Source of the DNA: Mycobacterium scrofulaceum
Lineage (GTDB): Bacteria; Actinomycetota; Actinomycetes; Mycobacteriales; Mycobacteriaceae
Assembly: GCF_001667885.1 (NCBI RefSeq)
Contig: NZ_LZJW01000164.1
Span: 62,001 to 126,000, forward strand
Direction: 5' to 3'
DNA: 64,000 nucleotides
The notes under the pieces were generated by a model. That model was given only the letters and a program-made list of their open reading frames with translations. It was not told the DNA's origin and did no database searches. Below, one piece after another: positions 1-8,336 of this stretch (its first letter is position 1; every line of letters starts with the position of its first letter). The translations under genes were made by a program, and so were the position numbers.

Positions 1-581
1 AGACGCCCTACGGGCAGCCCGAAAACATCTGGAACCACGAGGATCCCGGCGAGTCGCTCAGCCCCAAGTGGCAGAAGATGTGGAAGCCGGTCGTGTGCGC
101 CGTTCAGGGGATGTGCACCGCGGGCGCGTTCTACTTCATCAACGAATCGGACGTGGTCATCTGCGCGGAGGACGCCACCTTCTTCGACTCGCACGTGTCG
201 GCCGGCCTGGTCTGCGCCTTGGAACCGATCGGTTTGATGAGGCGGATCGGCTTGGGCGAGACGCTGCGCATCGCGCTGATGGGTAACGACGAACGGGTCG
301 GCGCCGACACCGCGCTACGGATCGGATTGGTATCAGAGGTGGTCCCCGCCGCCCGGCTGTGGGACCGCGCGCACGAAATCGCCACGACCATCGCCGCGAA
401 GCCCCCGACCGCGACGCAGGGCACGGTGAAGGCGATTTGGGAATCGCTCGACAAGCCATATCGGGCGGCGCTCGAGCAGGGGCTGATCTACACCCGGCTG
501 GGCAATCCGCTCGGCACCGCCGAACTCGCCGCCCAGAAGGCCGACGGCGAAGGTGCGGCGCATACTCCAAAGATTCGCTGA
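1..581 (+). CDS. Enoyl-CoA hydratase/isomerase family protein (5' end outside window)
   Basis: The reading frame is open from the first bases of the window, so the start codon lies upstream. The visible 193 residues are the central and C-terminal part of a crotonase-fold protein. The stretch CAVQGMCTAGAFYF is the oxyanion-hole region, and DATFFDSHVSAGLV and LMGNDERVGADTALRIGLV are typical of the family. Family members hydrate or isomerise acyl-CoA in beta-oxidation. Its stop codon overlaps the start of the next gene by one base (TGATG), which argues for translational coupling with the acyl-CoA synthetase genes that follow. The exact substrate cannot be told. Confidence 0.9.
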   Translation, partial: TPYGQPENIWNHEDPGESLSPKWQKMWKPVVCAVQGMCTAGAFYFINESDVVICAEDATFFDSHVSAGLVCALEPIGLMRRIGLGETLRIALMGNDERVGADTALRIGLVSEVVPAARLWDRAHEIATTIAAKPPTATQGTVKAIWESLDKPYRAALEQGLIYTRLGNPLGTAELAAQKADGEGAAHTPKIR

Positions 582-2065
582 TGCCACCGCACCCGCTCAG
601 TCAACGCATCGCCGATGTCCTCGGTCTGCGGCCAGAAGCGCACGCCATCGAGTATGAGGGCCAATGGATCTCCTGGGCCGGGGTCGGCGCCATGGCGCAG
701 CGCATCGCCTGTCTCGTCGCCGAGCGTGGGCCCGATGTCGGTATCCTGCTGCGCAACCGGCCCGGGCAGGTGGCCGCGTTTCTCGGCGTGCTGCTGGCCG
801 GCGGAACGGTCGTCGTCATCAACCCGGCTCGCGGCGACGAGCGCACCAAGGCCGACGTCGCCGGACTGCGGCTGCCCCTGATCATCGGGGAACGCGGCGA
901 TCTGACGACACTGCTGCCGCCGACGACCGGCGCCAGCACTGTGGCGATTGCGGGCCGGTTGGACGACGGCCCGGCCGGCCGCTCGGCGACTCCCCGGGCA
1001 CCCGGTGTCCACCCGCGGACCGGGGTCGCGGTGCGAATGTTGACCAGCGGCACGACGGGTCCGCCCAAAAGGATCGACCTCGGCTACGACATGCTGGCGC
1101 GCAGCGTGATGGGCGCCGATCCCCACCGCGCCCCGGCGCCCACCGAACTCCGTCGCGGCGTCGCGATCGTCAACTCCCCACTGGTGCACATCGGCGGGGT
1201 GTTCCGCGTGCTGCAATGCATCGCCGACGCACGACCATTCGCGCTGCTCGAACGTTTCGAGCTGAAAGCCTGGGCCGACGCGGTGCGCAGGCACCGGCCG
1301 CGCACTGTATCGCTGGTACCCGCGGCCCTGCGCACGGTGTTGCACTCGGACCTGCCGCGGGCCGATCTGGAGAGCATCCGCGCCGTGACCTGCGGCACGG
1401 CCCCACTGACGGCCGACGACGCCGACGCCTTCACCGCCAAATACGGCATCCCCGTTTTGACGTCCTACGCGGCAACGGAATTCGGTGGTGGCGTCGCCGG
1501 TTGGACCCTGCCGGATCACCAACGCTATTGGGCCGCCAAACGCGGCAGCGTCGGCCGCGCCAACCCCGGTGCGCAGCTGCGGGTGGTCGCGGACGACGGC
1601 ACGCCGCTGGGGGCCGACGCGGTCGGTCTGCTCGAGGTCAAGCCGGGCCAACTGGGGCCGTCGGCCGAATGGATGCGGACCACCGACATGGCGCGCATCG
1701 ACGCGGACGGCTTTCTGTGGATCGTCGGGCGGGCCGACCAGGCGATCATCCGCGGTGGGTTCAAGGTGATGCCCGACGACGTTCGCACCGCCCTGGAGAG
1801 CCACCCCGCGGTGGCGGGTGCGGCGGTGGTCGGCCGGCCCGACCAGCGTCTCGGCGCGACGCCGATCGCCATGGTGGAGCTGCGTCGGCCCGCCTCCGTC
1901 GACTCCGACGCGCTGGTGGAATACCTCGGAACACGGTTGGCGCGCTACGAGATTCCCACCGAGATCGCGATCGTCGACACCATCCCGCGGACACCGTCGG
2001 GCAAGGCAGATCTGGGGGCGGTCCAGCGCTTCTTCAGCGCGGCCGACAGTGACCATGCCCGGTGA
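581..2065 (+). CDS. AMP-dependent acyl-CoA synthetase/ligase (first of three)
   Basis: A 494-residue ANL-superfamily enzyme that would adenylate a carboxylic acid with ATP and transfer it to CoA. The P-loop-like AMP motif is MLTSGTTGPPKRIDL (about residue 150), the ATE motif is SYAATEFGGG, and the hinge region is DADGFLWIVGRADQ. The C-terminal catalytic lysine lies in PRTPSGKADL. It starts at ATG 581, inside the stop of the hydratase gene, and ends 11 bases inside the next ligase gene. Longer starts are less likely because they would lie wholly inside the hydratase gene. Fatty, aromatic or steroid-derived acids are all possible substrates. Confidence 0.88.
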   Translation: MPPHPLSQRIADVLGLRPEAHAIEYEGQWISWAGVGAMAQRIACLVAERGPDVGILLRNRPGQVAAFLGVLLAGGTVVVINPARGDERTKADVAGLRLPLIIGERGDLTTLLPPTTGASTVAIAGRLDDGPAGRSATPRAPGVHPRTGVAVRMLTSGTTGPPKRIDLGYDMLARSVMGADPHRAPAPTELRRGVAIVNSPLVHIGGVFRVLQCIADARPFALLERFELKAWADAVRRHRPRTVSLVPAALRTVLHSDLPRADLESIRAVTCGTAPLTADDADAFTAKYGIPVLTSYAATEFGGGVAGWTLPDHQRYWAAKRGSVGRANPGAQLRVVADDGTPLGADAVGLLEVKPGQLGPSAEWMRTTDMARIDADGFLWIVGRADQAIIRGGFKVMPDDVRTALESHPAVAGAAVVGRPDQRLGATPIAMVELRRPASVDSDALVEYLGTRLARYEIPTEIAIVDTIPRTPSGKADLGAVQRFFSAADSDHAR

Positions 2066-3659
2066 CAGCCCGACGGTCGCCCGGGTCCTGACAGAGCGCG
2101 CCCGTGCGCGCGGGAAACATCCGCTCCTCATCTGCGACGGCGACCGGATCAGCTATGCCCAAGCCGAGGCCCGCTCGGCCGCGCTCGCCCGCGGCCTGAT
2201 CGCCGTCGGCGCCGGCAAGGGCACCCATGTCGGCCTGCTCTACCCCAACGGCTCGGAATTCGTCGTCGCGATGCTGGCGGCGGCGCGGATCGGCGCCGTG
2301 GTGGTTCCGTTCTCCACCTTCGTCACCGCCCGTGAGATGCACGAACAGCTGCTCGACAGCGATGTCGAAATACTCTTGAGCGCAGCATCTTTCCGCGCCC
2401 ACGACTACGTGCAACGACTCGAACAAGTGCTCTCGGACCCGGAATTCGAATCAGACGACCCGCTCTTGGCCCCGGCGGCACCGCAACTGCGGCAGGTCGG
2501 CATCAGCTACCACCCCCGTGCGCGGCGGCGCGTCCGCGACATCGACCGGATCTACCGGCTGGCCGATACCGTGACCCCCGAGCTGCTGGCGGCGACGCAA
2601 GATGACCTCCGGGGCTGCGATCCCCTGGCCATCGTGTACACGTCGGGCTCCAGCAGCGCCCCCAAGGGCGTCGTGCACACGCACGGCGCGCTGCTCGAAC
2701 ACCAGCGCAACCTCAACGACATTCGCGGTTTGACGGCCGACGACAAGCTGTTCTGCAATTCGCCGTTCTTCTGGATCGGCGGCCTGGCGTTCGGACTGCT
2801 CGCCACGTTGGTCGCGGGCTCGACTCTGATGTGCTCCCACGCCGAGGATCCCGGCAACACGCTTGACTTGCTCGAAGCCGAAAAGCCGACCATGACAAAC
2901 GGTTTCAGCGCGGGGATCGCGCACCTCGCCGACCATCCGAGCTCCCCGAGCCGTGATCTGTCATCGATGCGTCGCGGCAACCTGTACCCGATCATGGCGC
3001 CCGAGGTTCGACCGGCCGATCCCGAGCTCCGGCACAACATGCTGGGCATGACCGAGGCCGGCAGCGTCGTGCTGATCAGCGGCGACGAGACCGACCAGCC
3101 CGAGAGCAGGCGCGGATCGTTCGGCAAACCCGCGCCCGGCTTCGACACCAAAATCGTCGACACCGAAACCGGATCGACGGCCGGCGTCGGCAAGGTCGGG
3201 GAACTCTGGATCCGCGGACCTTTCGTGATGCGGCGCTACCACCGACGCAGCCGCGAGGAGTGCTTCGACGCCGACGGTTGGTTCCACACCGGGGATTTGG
3301 TGCGCGCCGACGCCGACGGGTTCTTCTACTACCTCGGCCGGCTCAGCACGATGATCAAGACGGCCGGCGCCAATGTCTCGGCCGACGAGGTGGAACGGGC
3401 GATCGCCAAGGTCACCGGCGGGCTCACCGCCCATGTCGTCGGCGTCCCGGATGCGCGGCGTGGACAGCTGGTCGCGGCGGTCGTGATCGTTCCCGACCGC
3501 GCCGCCTTCGACGAGGCGGCGCTGCGGGACGGCCTCAAGGCCGAACTGTCGGCATACAAGATCCCCCGGCGCTTCCTGGCCCTGTCGCGCGATCAACTGC
3601 CGCTGCTCTCCAGCGGCAAAGTGGACAGACAGCACCTGCGAAAGCTGCTCGATGCCTGA
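2055..3659 (+). CDS. AMP-dependent acyl-CoA synthetase/ligase (second of three)
   Basis: A 534-residue ANL-superfamily ligase. It shows the nucleotide motif IVYTSGSSSAPKGVVHTHG, the ATE-type motif MLGMTEAGSV, the hinge GDLVRADADGFFYYLGR and the catalytic lysine segment LLSSGKVDRQHL. ATG 2055 gives a normal N-terminus and overlaps the previous gene by 11 bases; the longer open frame upstream lies inside that gene and is not used. The 3' end overlaps the third ligase by 8 bases. The three ligases differ clearly in sequence, so they are paralogues with probably different acyl preferences rather than a recent tandem duplication. Confidence 0.88.
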   Translation: MPGDSPTVARVLTERARARGKHPLLICDGDRISYAQAEARSAALARGLIAVGAGKGTHVGLLYPNGSEFVVAMLAAARIGAVVVPFSTFVTAREMHEQLLDSDVEILLSAASFRAHDYVQRLEQVLSDPEFESDDPLLAPAAPQLRQVGISYHPRARRRVRDIDRIYRLADTVTPELLAATQDDLRGCDPLAIVYTSGSSSAPKGVVHTHGALLEHQRNLNDIRGLTADDKLFCNSPFFWIGGLAFGLLATLVAGSTLMCSHAEDPGNTLDLLEAEKPTMTNGFSAGIAHLADHPSSPSRDLSSMRRGNLYPIMAPEVRPADPELRHNMLGMTEAGSVVLISGDETDQPESRRGSFGKPAPGFDTKIVDTETGSTAGVGKVGELWIRGPFVMRRYHRRSREECFDADGWFHTGDLVRADADGFFYYLGRLSTMIKTAGANVSADEVERAIAKVTGGLTAHVVGVPDARRGQLVAAVVIVPDRAAFDEAALRDGLKAELSAYKIPRRFLALSRDQLPLLSSGKVDRQHLRKLLDA

Positions 3660-5181
3660 ATCGACGACGATCGACCAGCTGGTGCGTTCGCGCGCCACCC
3701 GCTACGGCGACAAGCCAATGGTGATCGACCCGACAGCGCGCACCGGTTACGGCCAACTGGACGCGGTGACAAGGGATCTCGCCGCGGTCTTCGTCGAAGC
3801 AGGCGTCACCAAGGGGACCCGGGTCGGGCTGATCATGCCGAACGGCGCGCGCTGGGTGGAGGTGGCGCTCGCCCTGACCCGCATCGGGGCGGTGCTGGTT
3901 CCGCTGAGCACGCTGCTCGCCGCGGGTGAACTGGTCGCGCAACTGCGGGCCGCCGCGGTGCAATTCCTGATCAGCGTCGAAGAGTTCCGCGGGCGCCGCT
4001 ACCTCGACGCCCTGCCACCGCGGACCGAGCTTCCCGCCCTGCGCCAGATCTGGACGGCGGACCGGCTCACCGATGCCATCGCCGGCGATCGGGCCCGCCG
4101 GCTCGTCGACGCCATGACGGGCGCGGTCACGGCCGCCGACCTCATGGTCATCATGTTCACCTCCGGCAGCAGCGGGGCGCCCAAGGGAGTCATGCATTCT
4201 CACGGCAGCGCGCTGGGCGCCGTGCGATCGGGCCTGGCCGCGCGCCGCATCACCGCCGACACCCGGCTGTATCTACCGATGCCGTTCTTCTGGGTGGGCG
4301 GCTTCGGCAGCGGCATCCTTTCGACGCTGCTGGCCGGCGCCACCCTGGTGACCGAGGAGATACCGCGACCCGAGACCACGTTGCGACTGCTGGAAGCCGA
4401 GCGCGTGACGCTGTTCCGCGGCTGGCCCGACCAGGCCGAGACGCTGGCCCGGCACGCCGCCGCGATCGGCGCCGACCTGTCCGCCCTGCGCCCCGGAAGC
4501 CTGCAGGCGCTGCTCCCGCCCGACCAGCGGGCTCAGCCCGGCGCACGGGCCACATTGTTCGGCATGACCGAGGCGTTCGGCCCGTACTGCGGTTATCCCG
4601 CCGACACCGACATGCCCGCGCCGGCCTGGGGCAGTTGCGGAAAGCCGTTCGCGGGCATGGAGATTCGCATCGTCGACGCCGACAGCGGCGAGTCCGTCCC
4701 TGCGGGCAGGGTCGGCATGATCCAGATCCGCGGACCGCACACCCTGCGGGGCATCTGTGGCCGCAGCCGAGAAGACGTGTTCACCGTCGACGGCTTCTAC
4801 CCCACCGGCGACCTGGGCCGCCTCGACGAAGAGGGGTTCCTGTTCTACCACGGGCGCTCCGACGACATGTTCAAGGTCAGCGGTGCAACCGTCTATCCCA
4901 GTGAGGTCGAACGGGCGCTGCGAACCATCGAGGGCGTCCGCAGTGCCTTTGTCACCAGCGTGCCGGGAACGACGGGCGAAAAGGTGGGCGCGGCGGTGGT
5001 GTGCGAGGGGGCGCTGTCCTCCGATCACCTGAGTCGTTGTGCGCGAACGCTGCTGAGCGCGTTCAAGGTTCCGACCGTGTGGCTGTTGTTGGAATCCGAT
5101 GACGGCGTCCCGCGCGGGGGAACCGGCAAGGTCGACACCGGTCGGCTGCGGGAGATGCTGATCGAGACGCTCGCGGGCTGA
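3652..5181 (+). CDS. AMP-dependent acyl-CoA synthetase/ligase (third of three)
   Basis: A 509-residue ANL-superfamily ligase with IMFTSGSSGAPKGVMHSHG, the ATE-type motif LFGMTEAFGPY, the hinge GDLGRLDEEGFLFYHGR and the lysine motif GGTGKVDTGRL. ATG 3652 overlaps the end of the previous ligase by 8 bases. It closes the plus-strand run hydratase-ligase-ligase-ligase. It shares with the second ligase the motif PFFW followed by GG near residue 205 and the same N-terminal layout, so these two are closer to each other than to the first. The substrate cannot be told from sequence reading. Confidence 0.88.
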   Translation: MPESTTIDQLVRSRATRYGDKPMVIDPTARTGYGQLDAVTRDLAAVFVEAGVTKGTRVGLIMPNGARWVEVALALTRIGAVLVPLSTLLAAGELVAQLRAAAVQFLISVEEFRGRRYLDALPPRTELPALRQIWTADRLTDAIAGDRARRLVDAMTGAVTAADLMVIMFTSGSSGAPKGVMHSHGSALGAVRSGLAARRITADTRLYLPMPFFWVGGFGSGILSTLLAGATLVTEEIPRPETTLRLLEAERVTLFRGWPDQAETLARHAAAIGADLSALRPGSLQALLPPDQRAQPGARATLFGMTEAFGPYCGYPADTDMPAPAWGSCGKPFAGMEIRIVDADSGESVPAGRVGMIQIRGPHTLRGICGRSREDVFTVDGFYPTGDLGRLDEEGFLFYHGRSDDMFKVSGATVYPSEVERALRTIEGVRSAFVTSVPGTTGEKVGAAVVCEGALSSDHLSRCARTLLSAFKVPTVWLLLESDDGVPRGGTGKVDTGRLREMLIETLAG

Positions 5182-5199
5182 TCGTGGTCGTGGTTACGG

Positions 5200-5508
5200 T
5201 CAGCGGCGGACACCGGAGACCGCCGACCGCGGTAACCGGCCCGCGCGGGAATGCCCGGCCATCCGGTCCCCGTCGACCACGACGTCGAAGGCCAGGTTGA
5301 GCCGCATCGGTTTGGTCACCGATTGCCGCCAGGTCAGCCGCGTGCCCTCGGCGGCCGCGCCACTCGTCAAGTCCCGCAACAGAACTGTCTCGCCCTTGTA
5401 CGTCGCCGTGCCGGCCAGTCCGCCCGGCAACTCGGCGAACGCATACCGCACCGCCAGAGTCCCGATCGGGGTCTTGATAGTTACGTCCCAGTCACCACCG
5501 ATGCCCAT
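5200..5508 (-). CDS. Conserved hypothetical protein, 102 aa
   Basis: I do not recognise a family. The protein is soluble, without a signal peptide or membrane segment, and has alternating hydrophobic residues that suggest a small beta-rich fold (DVTIKTPIGTLAVRYAF; LNLAFDVVVDGDRMAG). Its ATG follows the stop codon of the DJ-1/PfpI gene with no intervening base (TAG then ATG), so the two form a coupled pair. It faces the ligase genes tail to tail with an 18-base gap. Confidence 0.6.
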   Translation of the reverse strand: MGIGGDWDVTIKTPIGTLAVRYAFAELPGGLAGTATYKGETVLLRDLTSGAAAEGTRLTWRQSVTKPMRLNLAFDVVVDGDRMAGHSRAGRLPRSAVSGVRR

Positions 5509-6165
5509 CTATGCCTCCACCGGTTCTCGTCCCGTCGGACGCCACACGGTGCCCCGACGCTCGTACTCGAAGAGCTCCTCGACGGCGTGCGCGACTCGCG
5601 GTCCGTACCACCGGTCCAGCAGGTACAGGGCCAGATCGAGCCCCGACGTGACACCGCCTGCGGTAATCAGGTCGCCGTCGTCGACCACGCGCGCCGCCAC
5701 CGCACGCACACCCGCGGCTTCGAGCAGCTCCAGGCCCAGGTGATGAGTCACCGCGTGGCGCCCCTCGATCAGGCCGGACATCGCCATCACCACGGATCCG
5801 CCGCAGACACCGGCCACCGTCACCTCCGGGTTGTCAAACGCCTTCCGCAACAACGGTGTCAGCTCGGTCTGCGCCGCTCGGGCCAGCAGCACCGGGATGG
5901 TCTCGACACCGTCGTCCGGATCACCGGCGATGGGGCCGCTGGCGCCGGGCACGATCACGCAGCCGCTCGCCGACGGATCGAGTGCGGCGGCGGCCGTCAG
6001 CGCCAAACCGCGAGTGCCGCCGATGACACTGCGCGGCCCCTCCGCCGACACCAGCGTCACCGTCAGGTCACCCACCACACGGTCGCTGCCCGCCGCCAGG
6101 ACTTCGAACGGGCCGATGACGTCGAGCGGGTCGAACCCGTCGTACAAGACAATCTGTGCGTGCAC
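5509..6165 (-). CDS. DJ-1/PfpI family protein
   Basis: A 218-residue class I glutamine amidotransferase-like protein. The N-terminus MHAQIVLYDGFDPLDVIGPF is typical of the DJ-1/PfpI superfamily. The nucleophile-elbow cysteine lies in VTVAGVCGGSVVMAMSGL, followed by HHLGLELLEAAGVR and SGLDLALYLLDRWYG. This subfamily includes isonitrile hydratase-like and ThiJ-like enzymes; no reaction can be assigned. Start choice is uncertain: GTG at 6165 or GTG at 6168 both fit, and no strong ribosome site is visible. It is divergent from a GlxA-type regulator that carries the same fold, which suggests the regulator controls this gene. Confidence 0.85.
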   Translation of the reverse strand: MHAQIVLYDGFDPLDVIGPFEVLAAGSDRVVGDLTVTLVSAEGPRSVIGGTRGLALTAAAALDPSASGCVIVPGASGPIAGDPDDGVETIPVLLARAAQTELTPLLRKAFDNPEVTVAGVCGGSVVMAMSGLIEGRHAVTHHLGLELLEAAGVRAVAARVVDDGDLITAGGVTSGLDLALYLLDRWYGPRVAHAVEELFEYERRGTVWRPTGREPVEA

Positions 6166-6240
6166 CACGTCATCGTCATCGGCCGCGTCCGACAAAACCA
6201 GTGGCTGGATTGACACTATGGACCGGTATATTGCCAACCC

Positions 6241-7260
6241 ATGCACTCCGTGGCGATCCTGGCCGAGCCGGACGTCATCGCGTTCGATCTGGCGATCGCG
6301 ATCGAGGTATTCGGTCGTGTCTGCCTCCCGACCGGCGCTCCGGGGTACCGCGTTCGGGTTTGCGGCGCGGACCCCGTCGTTCCGGCGGGACCCGTGCGGA
6401 TCGCCACCGATTGCGGCCTGGCGGAACTCGCAAACGCCGATACCATCGTGGTGCCCGGGCGCAACGACGTCACGGTGCCGGTCCGGCAGGATGTCATCGC
6501 GGCGCTGAAGTCGGCGTACGGCAAGGGGATTCGCATCGCCTCCATCTGCAGCGGCACCTTCACCGTCGCCGCCGCCGGGATACTGGCTGGCAAACGCGCC
6601 ACCACGCATTGGTCGGCCGCCGACCTGTTTTCCGCCGTGCATCCCGACGTCCGACTCGATGCCGCCGCGCTCTACGTCGACGAAGGCCAGGTTCTCACCT
6701 CCGCCGGGGCGTCCGCGGGACTCGACTTGTGCCTGTACATGGTTGCGCGCGACTACGGCTCGTCGGCGGCCGCCGACGCCGCCCGGTTGGCGGTCACACC
6801 CCTTCATCGCACCGGCGACCAGGCTCAGTTCGTCATTCGCCACCGCGCAAGGTCCGACACCGAACTCGACGGCCTGCTGGTTTGGCTGGAGGGCAACGCC
6901 CACCTGCCACTGACGCTCCGCGACATCGCGCGGCAGGCCGCCACCAGCGAGCGAACCCTCAACCGGCGGTTCAAGACGGAAACGGGCCAAACGCCGATGC
7001 AGTGGGTGAACAGCGTCCGGATCAAGCACGCCGAGGAGCTGCTCGAGCGCAGCTCCGACAGCGTCGAATCCATCTCGCGCCAGGTCGGTTTCGCGTCAGT
7101 GACGAATTTCCGCGAACAGTTCCGCCGCCTGGTGGGAGTGGCGCCGCAAAGTTATCGCAATGCCTTTCGCGACAAGAATCACGACACCCAGGCGTGGGCC
7201 GCGAGGCGCGCTAGGAAACCCGTGTCCACGGTTGACAGTTCTGCGACTCGAAGGCCTTGA
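6241..7260 (+). CDS. GlxA-type transcriptional regulator (DJ-1/PfpI domain plus AraC helix-turn-helix)
   Basis: A 339-residue regulator. Residues 1-190 form a DJ-1/PfpI-like sensor domain (VAILAEPDVIAFDLAIAIEV; ASICSGTFTVAAAGILAGK with the elbow cysteine). Residues about 215-315 form an AraC/XylS DNA-binding domain: LRDIARQAATSERTLNRRF is the first helix-turn-helix and SVESISRQVGFASVTNFREQF the second. ATG 6241 lies 75 bases from the divergent DJ-1/PfpI gene, so both probably share control elements. The 3' end overlaps the opposing small secreted-protein gene by 50 bases. Confidence 0.88.
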   Translation: MHSVAILAEPDVIAFDLAIAIEVFGRVCLPTGAPGYRVRVCGADPVVPAGPVRIATDCGLAELANADTIVVPGRNDVTVPVRQDVIAALKSAYGKGIRIASICSGTFTVAAAGILAGKRATTHWSAADLFSAVHPDVRLDAAALYVDEGQVLTSAGASAGLDLCLYMVARDYGSSAAADAARLAVTPLHRTGDQAQFVIRHRARSDTELDGLLVWLEGNAHLPLTLRDIARQAATSERTLNRRFKTETGQTPMQWVNSVRIKHAEELLERSSDSVESISRQVGFASVTNFREQFRRLVGVAPQSYRNAFRDKNHDTQAWAARRARKPVSTVDSSATRRP

Positions 7261-7573
7261 CCGCCGTGTTGATGTTCGCGTACATCGGGCCGATCGAGGT
7301 GTTGGTCTGAAGCACGTGCTCCTTGTTCGCATCGGGCGTGCTGTAGGTGAACCACGAGCACATCGAGTCCTGGGTTGGCACGTTGTTGATCCACACGCCG
7401 AAGGCCGAACCCGAGCCGCCCGTGTGGTAAAGGCCCGGTGCGATGTCGGGGCCCACGACAAAGACGCCGTTGCCGGGGATCGGGTCCAGTGGGTCGGCGA
7501 CGGCCGGGGGTGCGAGAGCTATCGCGACCACGGCGACACCGAGGATGGCCGACGTGCGGATCGTTCGGGGCAC
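7211..7573 (-). CDS. Small secreted protein
   Basis: A 120-residue protein with a clear Sec signal peptide: basic start MPRTIRTS, hydrophobic core ILGVAVVAIALAPP and a likely cleavage after AVA-DP. The mature part is about 94 residues with two cysteines (MCSW and QNCQPW) that could form a disulfide, and a GPDIAPGLYHT segment seen in small exported actinobacterial proteins. Function is unknown. It overlaps the end of the GlxA-type gene tail to tail by 50 bases; the signal peptide supports it as a real gene. Confidence 0.75.
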   Translation of the reverse strand: MPRTIRTSAILGVAVVAIALAPPAVADPLDPIPGNGVFVVGPDIAPGLYHTGGSGSAFGVWINNVPTQDSMCSWFTYSTPDANKEHVLQTNTSIGPMYANINTAVKAFESQNCQPWTRVS

Positions 7574-7641
7574 TTTTCCTCGCTTATGTCGTTGCCCCCT
7601 CCCAGGGGAGAATATGCCGAGGCGCGCGCGGGAAACAACAG

Positions 7642-8334
7642 TTAGCCCGAGGCCGGACGGCTCCCGTCGACGACCACCCCACGAGCGGTGAGGTGGTCGA
7701 TCAGGGGCACCGCGCCGGCCGCGAGATGCTGGGACATCGCCGAGCGGGCCAAATCCTCGTCGCGCTTCTTCAGCGCGGACAGGATCCGGCGATGGTCCCT
7801 CATCGACTGTTCCGGCCAGCCCTCGATGGCGGGGAACACCGATTCCGGTGCGTAGCGGGTGATCTGGGACATCAGTTGGGCCAGTTTCGGCGAGTCGGCG
7901 GCGACGTTGATGGCCCGGTGGAATTGATGGTTCAGACGCACCGTCCGCTCGTCATCGTCGCCGGCGTAGGCGTCTTCGAGCTCCGCCTGGATCTGTTTGA
8001 GTTCGCGCAGTTGGTCGTCGGTGATGTTGATCGCGGCCCGCGCGGCGAGTTCGCCGCCGACGTGGGCCTGCACGTTCGCGACGTCGGTGACGTCGCGCCC
8101 GGTCACCGGCAACACCATGAAACCGCGCCGGGGCCGTTGGTCGATCAAACCTTCGGCGCGAAGGGCGAACAGCGCTTCCCGCACCGGTGTGACACTGATG
8201 CCCAACTCGGCGGCAAGTTGATCCAGGCGGACGTAGGACCCCGCGACGTAGGTGCCATCGAAGATCCGCTGACGGATCAACCGCGCGACATCGTCCGAGA
8301 GTTGGGGCCGCGCGGCGAAATCCGGAACCGTCAT
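7642..8334 (-). CDS. GntR family transcriptional regulator (FCD/FadR-type)
   Basis: A 230-residue regulator. Residues about 15-75 form a winged helix (LDQLAAELGISVTPVREAL is the recognition region, followed by RPRRGFMVLPV as the wing). The remainder is an all-helical FCD ligand domain with LNHQFHRAINVAA and HRRILSALKKRDEDLARSAM, which carry the usual acidic and histidine metal or ligand positions. It is the last gene of the minus-strand degradation cluster, 2 bases after the acyl-CoA dehydrogenase stop, so it is likely the local regulator, responding to an acyl or organic-acid ligand. Confidence 0.88.
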   Translation of the reverse strand: MTVPDFAARPQLSDDVARLIRQRIFDGTYVAGSYVRLDQLAAELGISVTPVREALFALRAEGLIDQRPRRGFMVLPVTGRDVTDVANVQAHVGGELAARAAINITDDQLRELKQIQAELEDAYAGDDDERTVRLNHQFHRAINVAADSPKLAQLMSQITRYAPESVFPAIEGWPEQSMRDHRRILSALKKRDEDLARSAMSQHLAAGAVPLIDHLTARGVVVDGSRPASG

Positions 8335-8336
8335 CG

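Noticed and set aside
488-2131. Long antisense open frame over the first acyl-CoA synthetase, and many similar ones over core genes
   Set aside because: They are typical antisense frames of high-GC coding DNA: rich in Arg/Gly/His, no family motifs, and fully overlapped by well-supported genes.
6210-6232. TTGACA followed by TATATT before the GlxA-type gene, as a promoter
   Set aside because: The spacer is only 11 bases, too short for a sigma-A type promoter.
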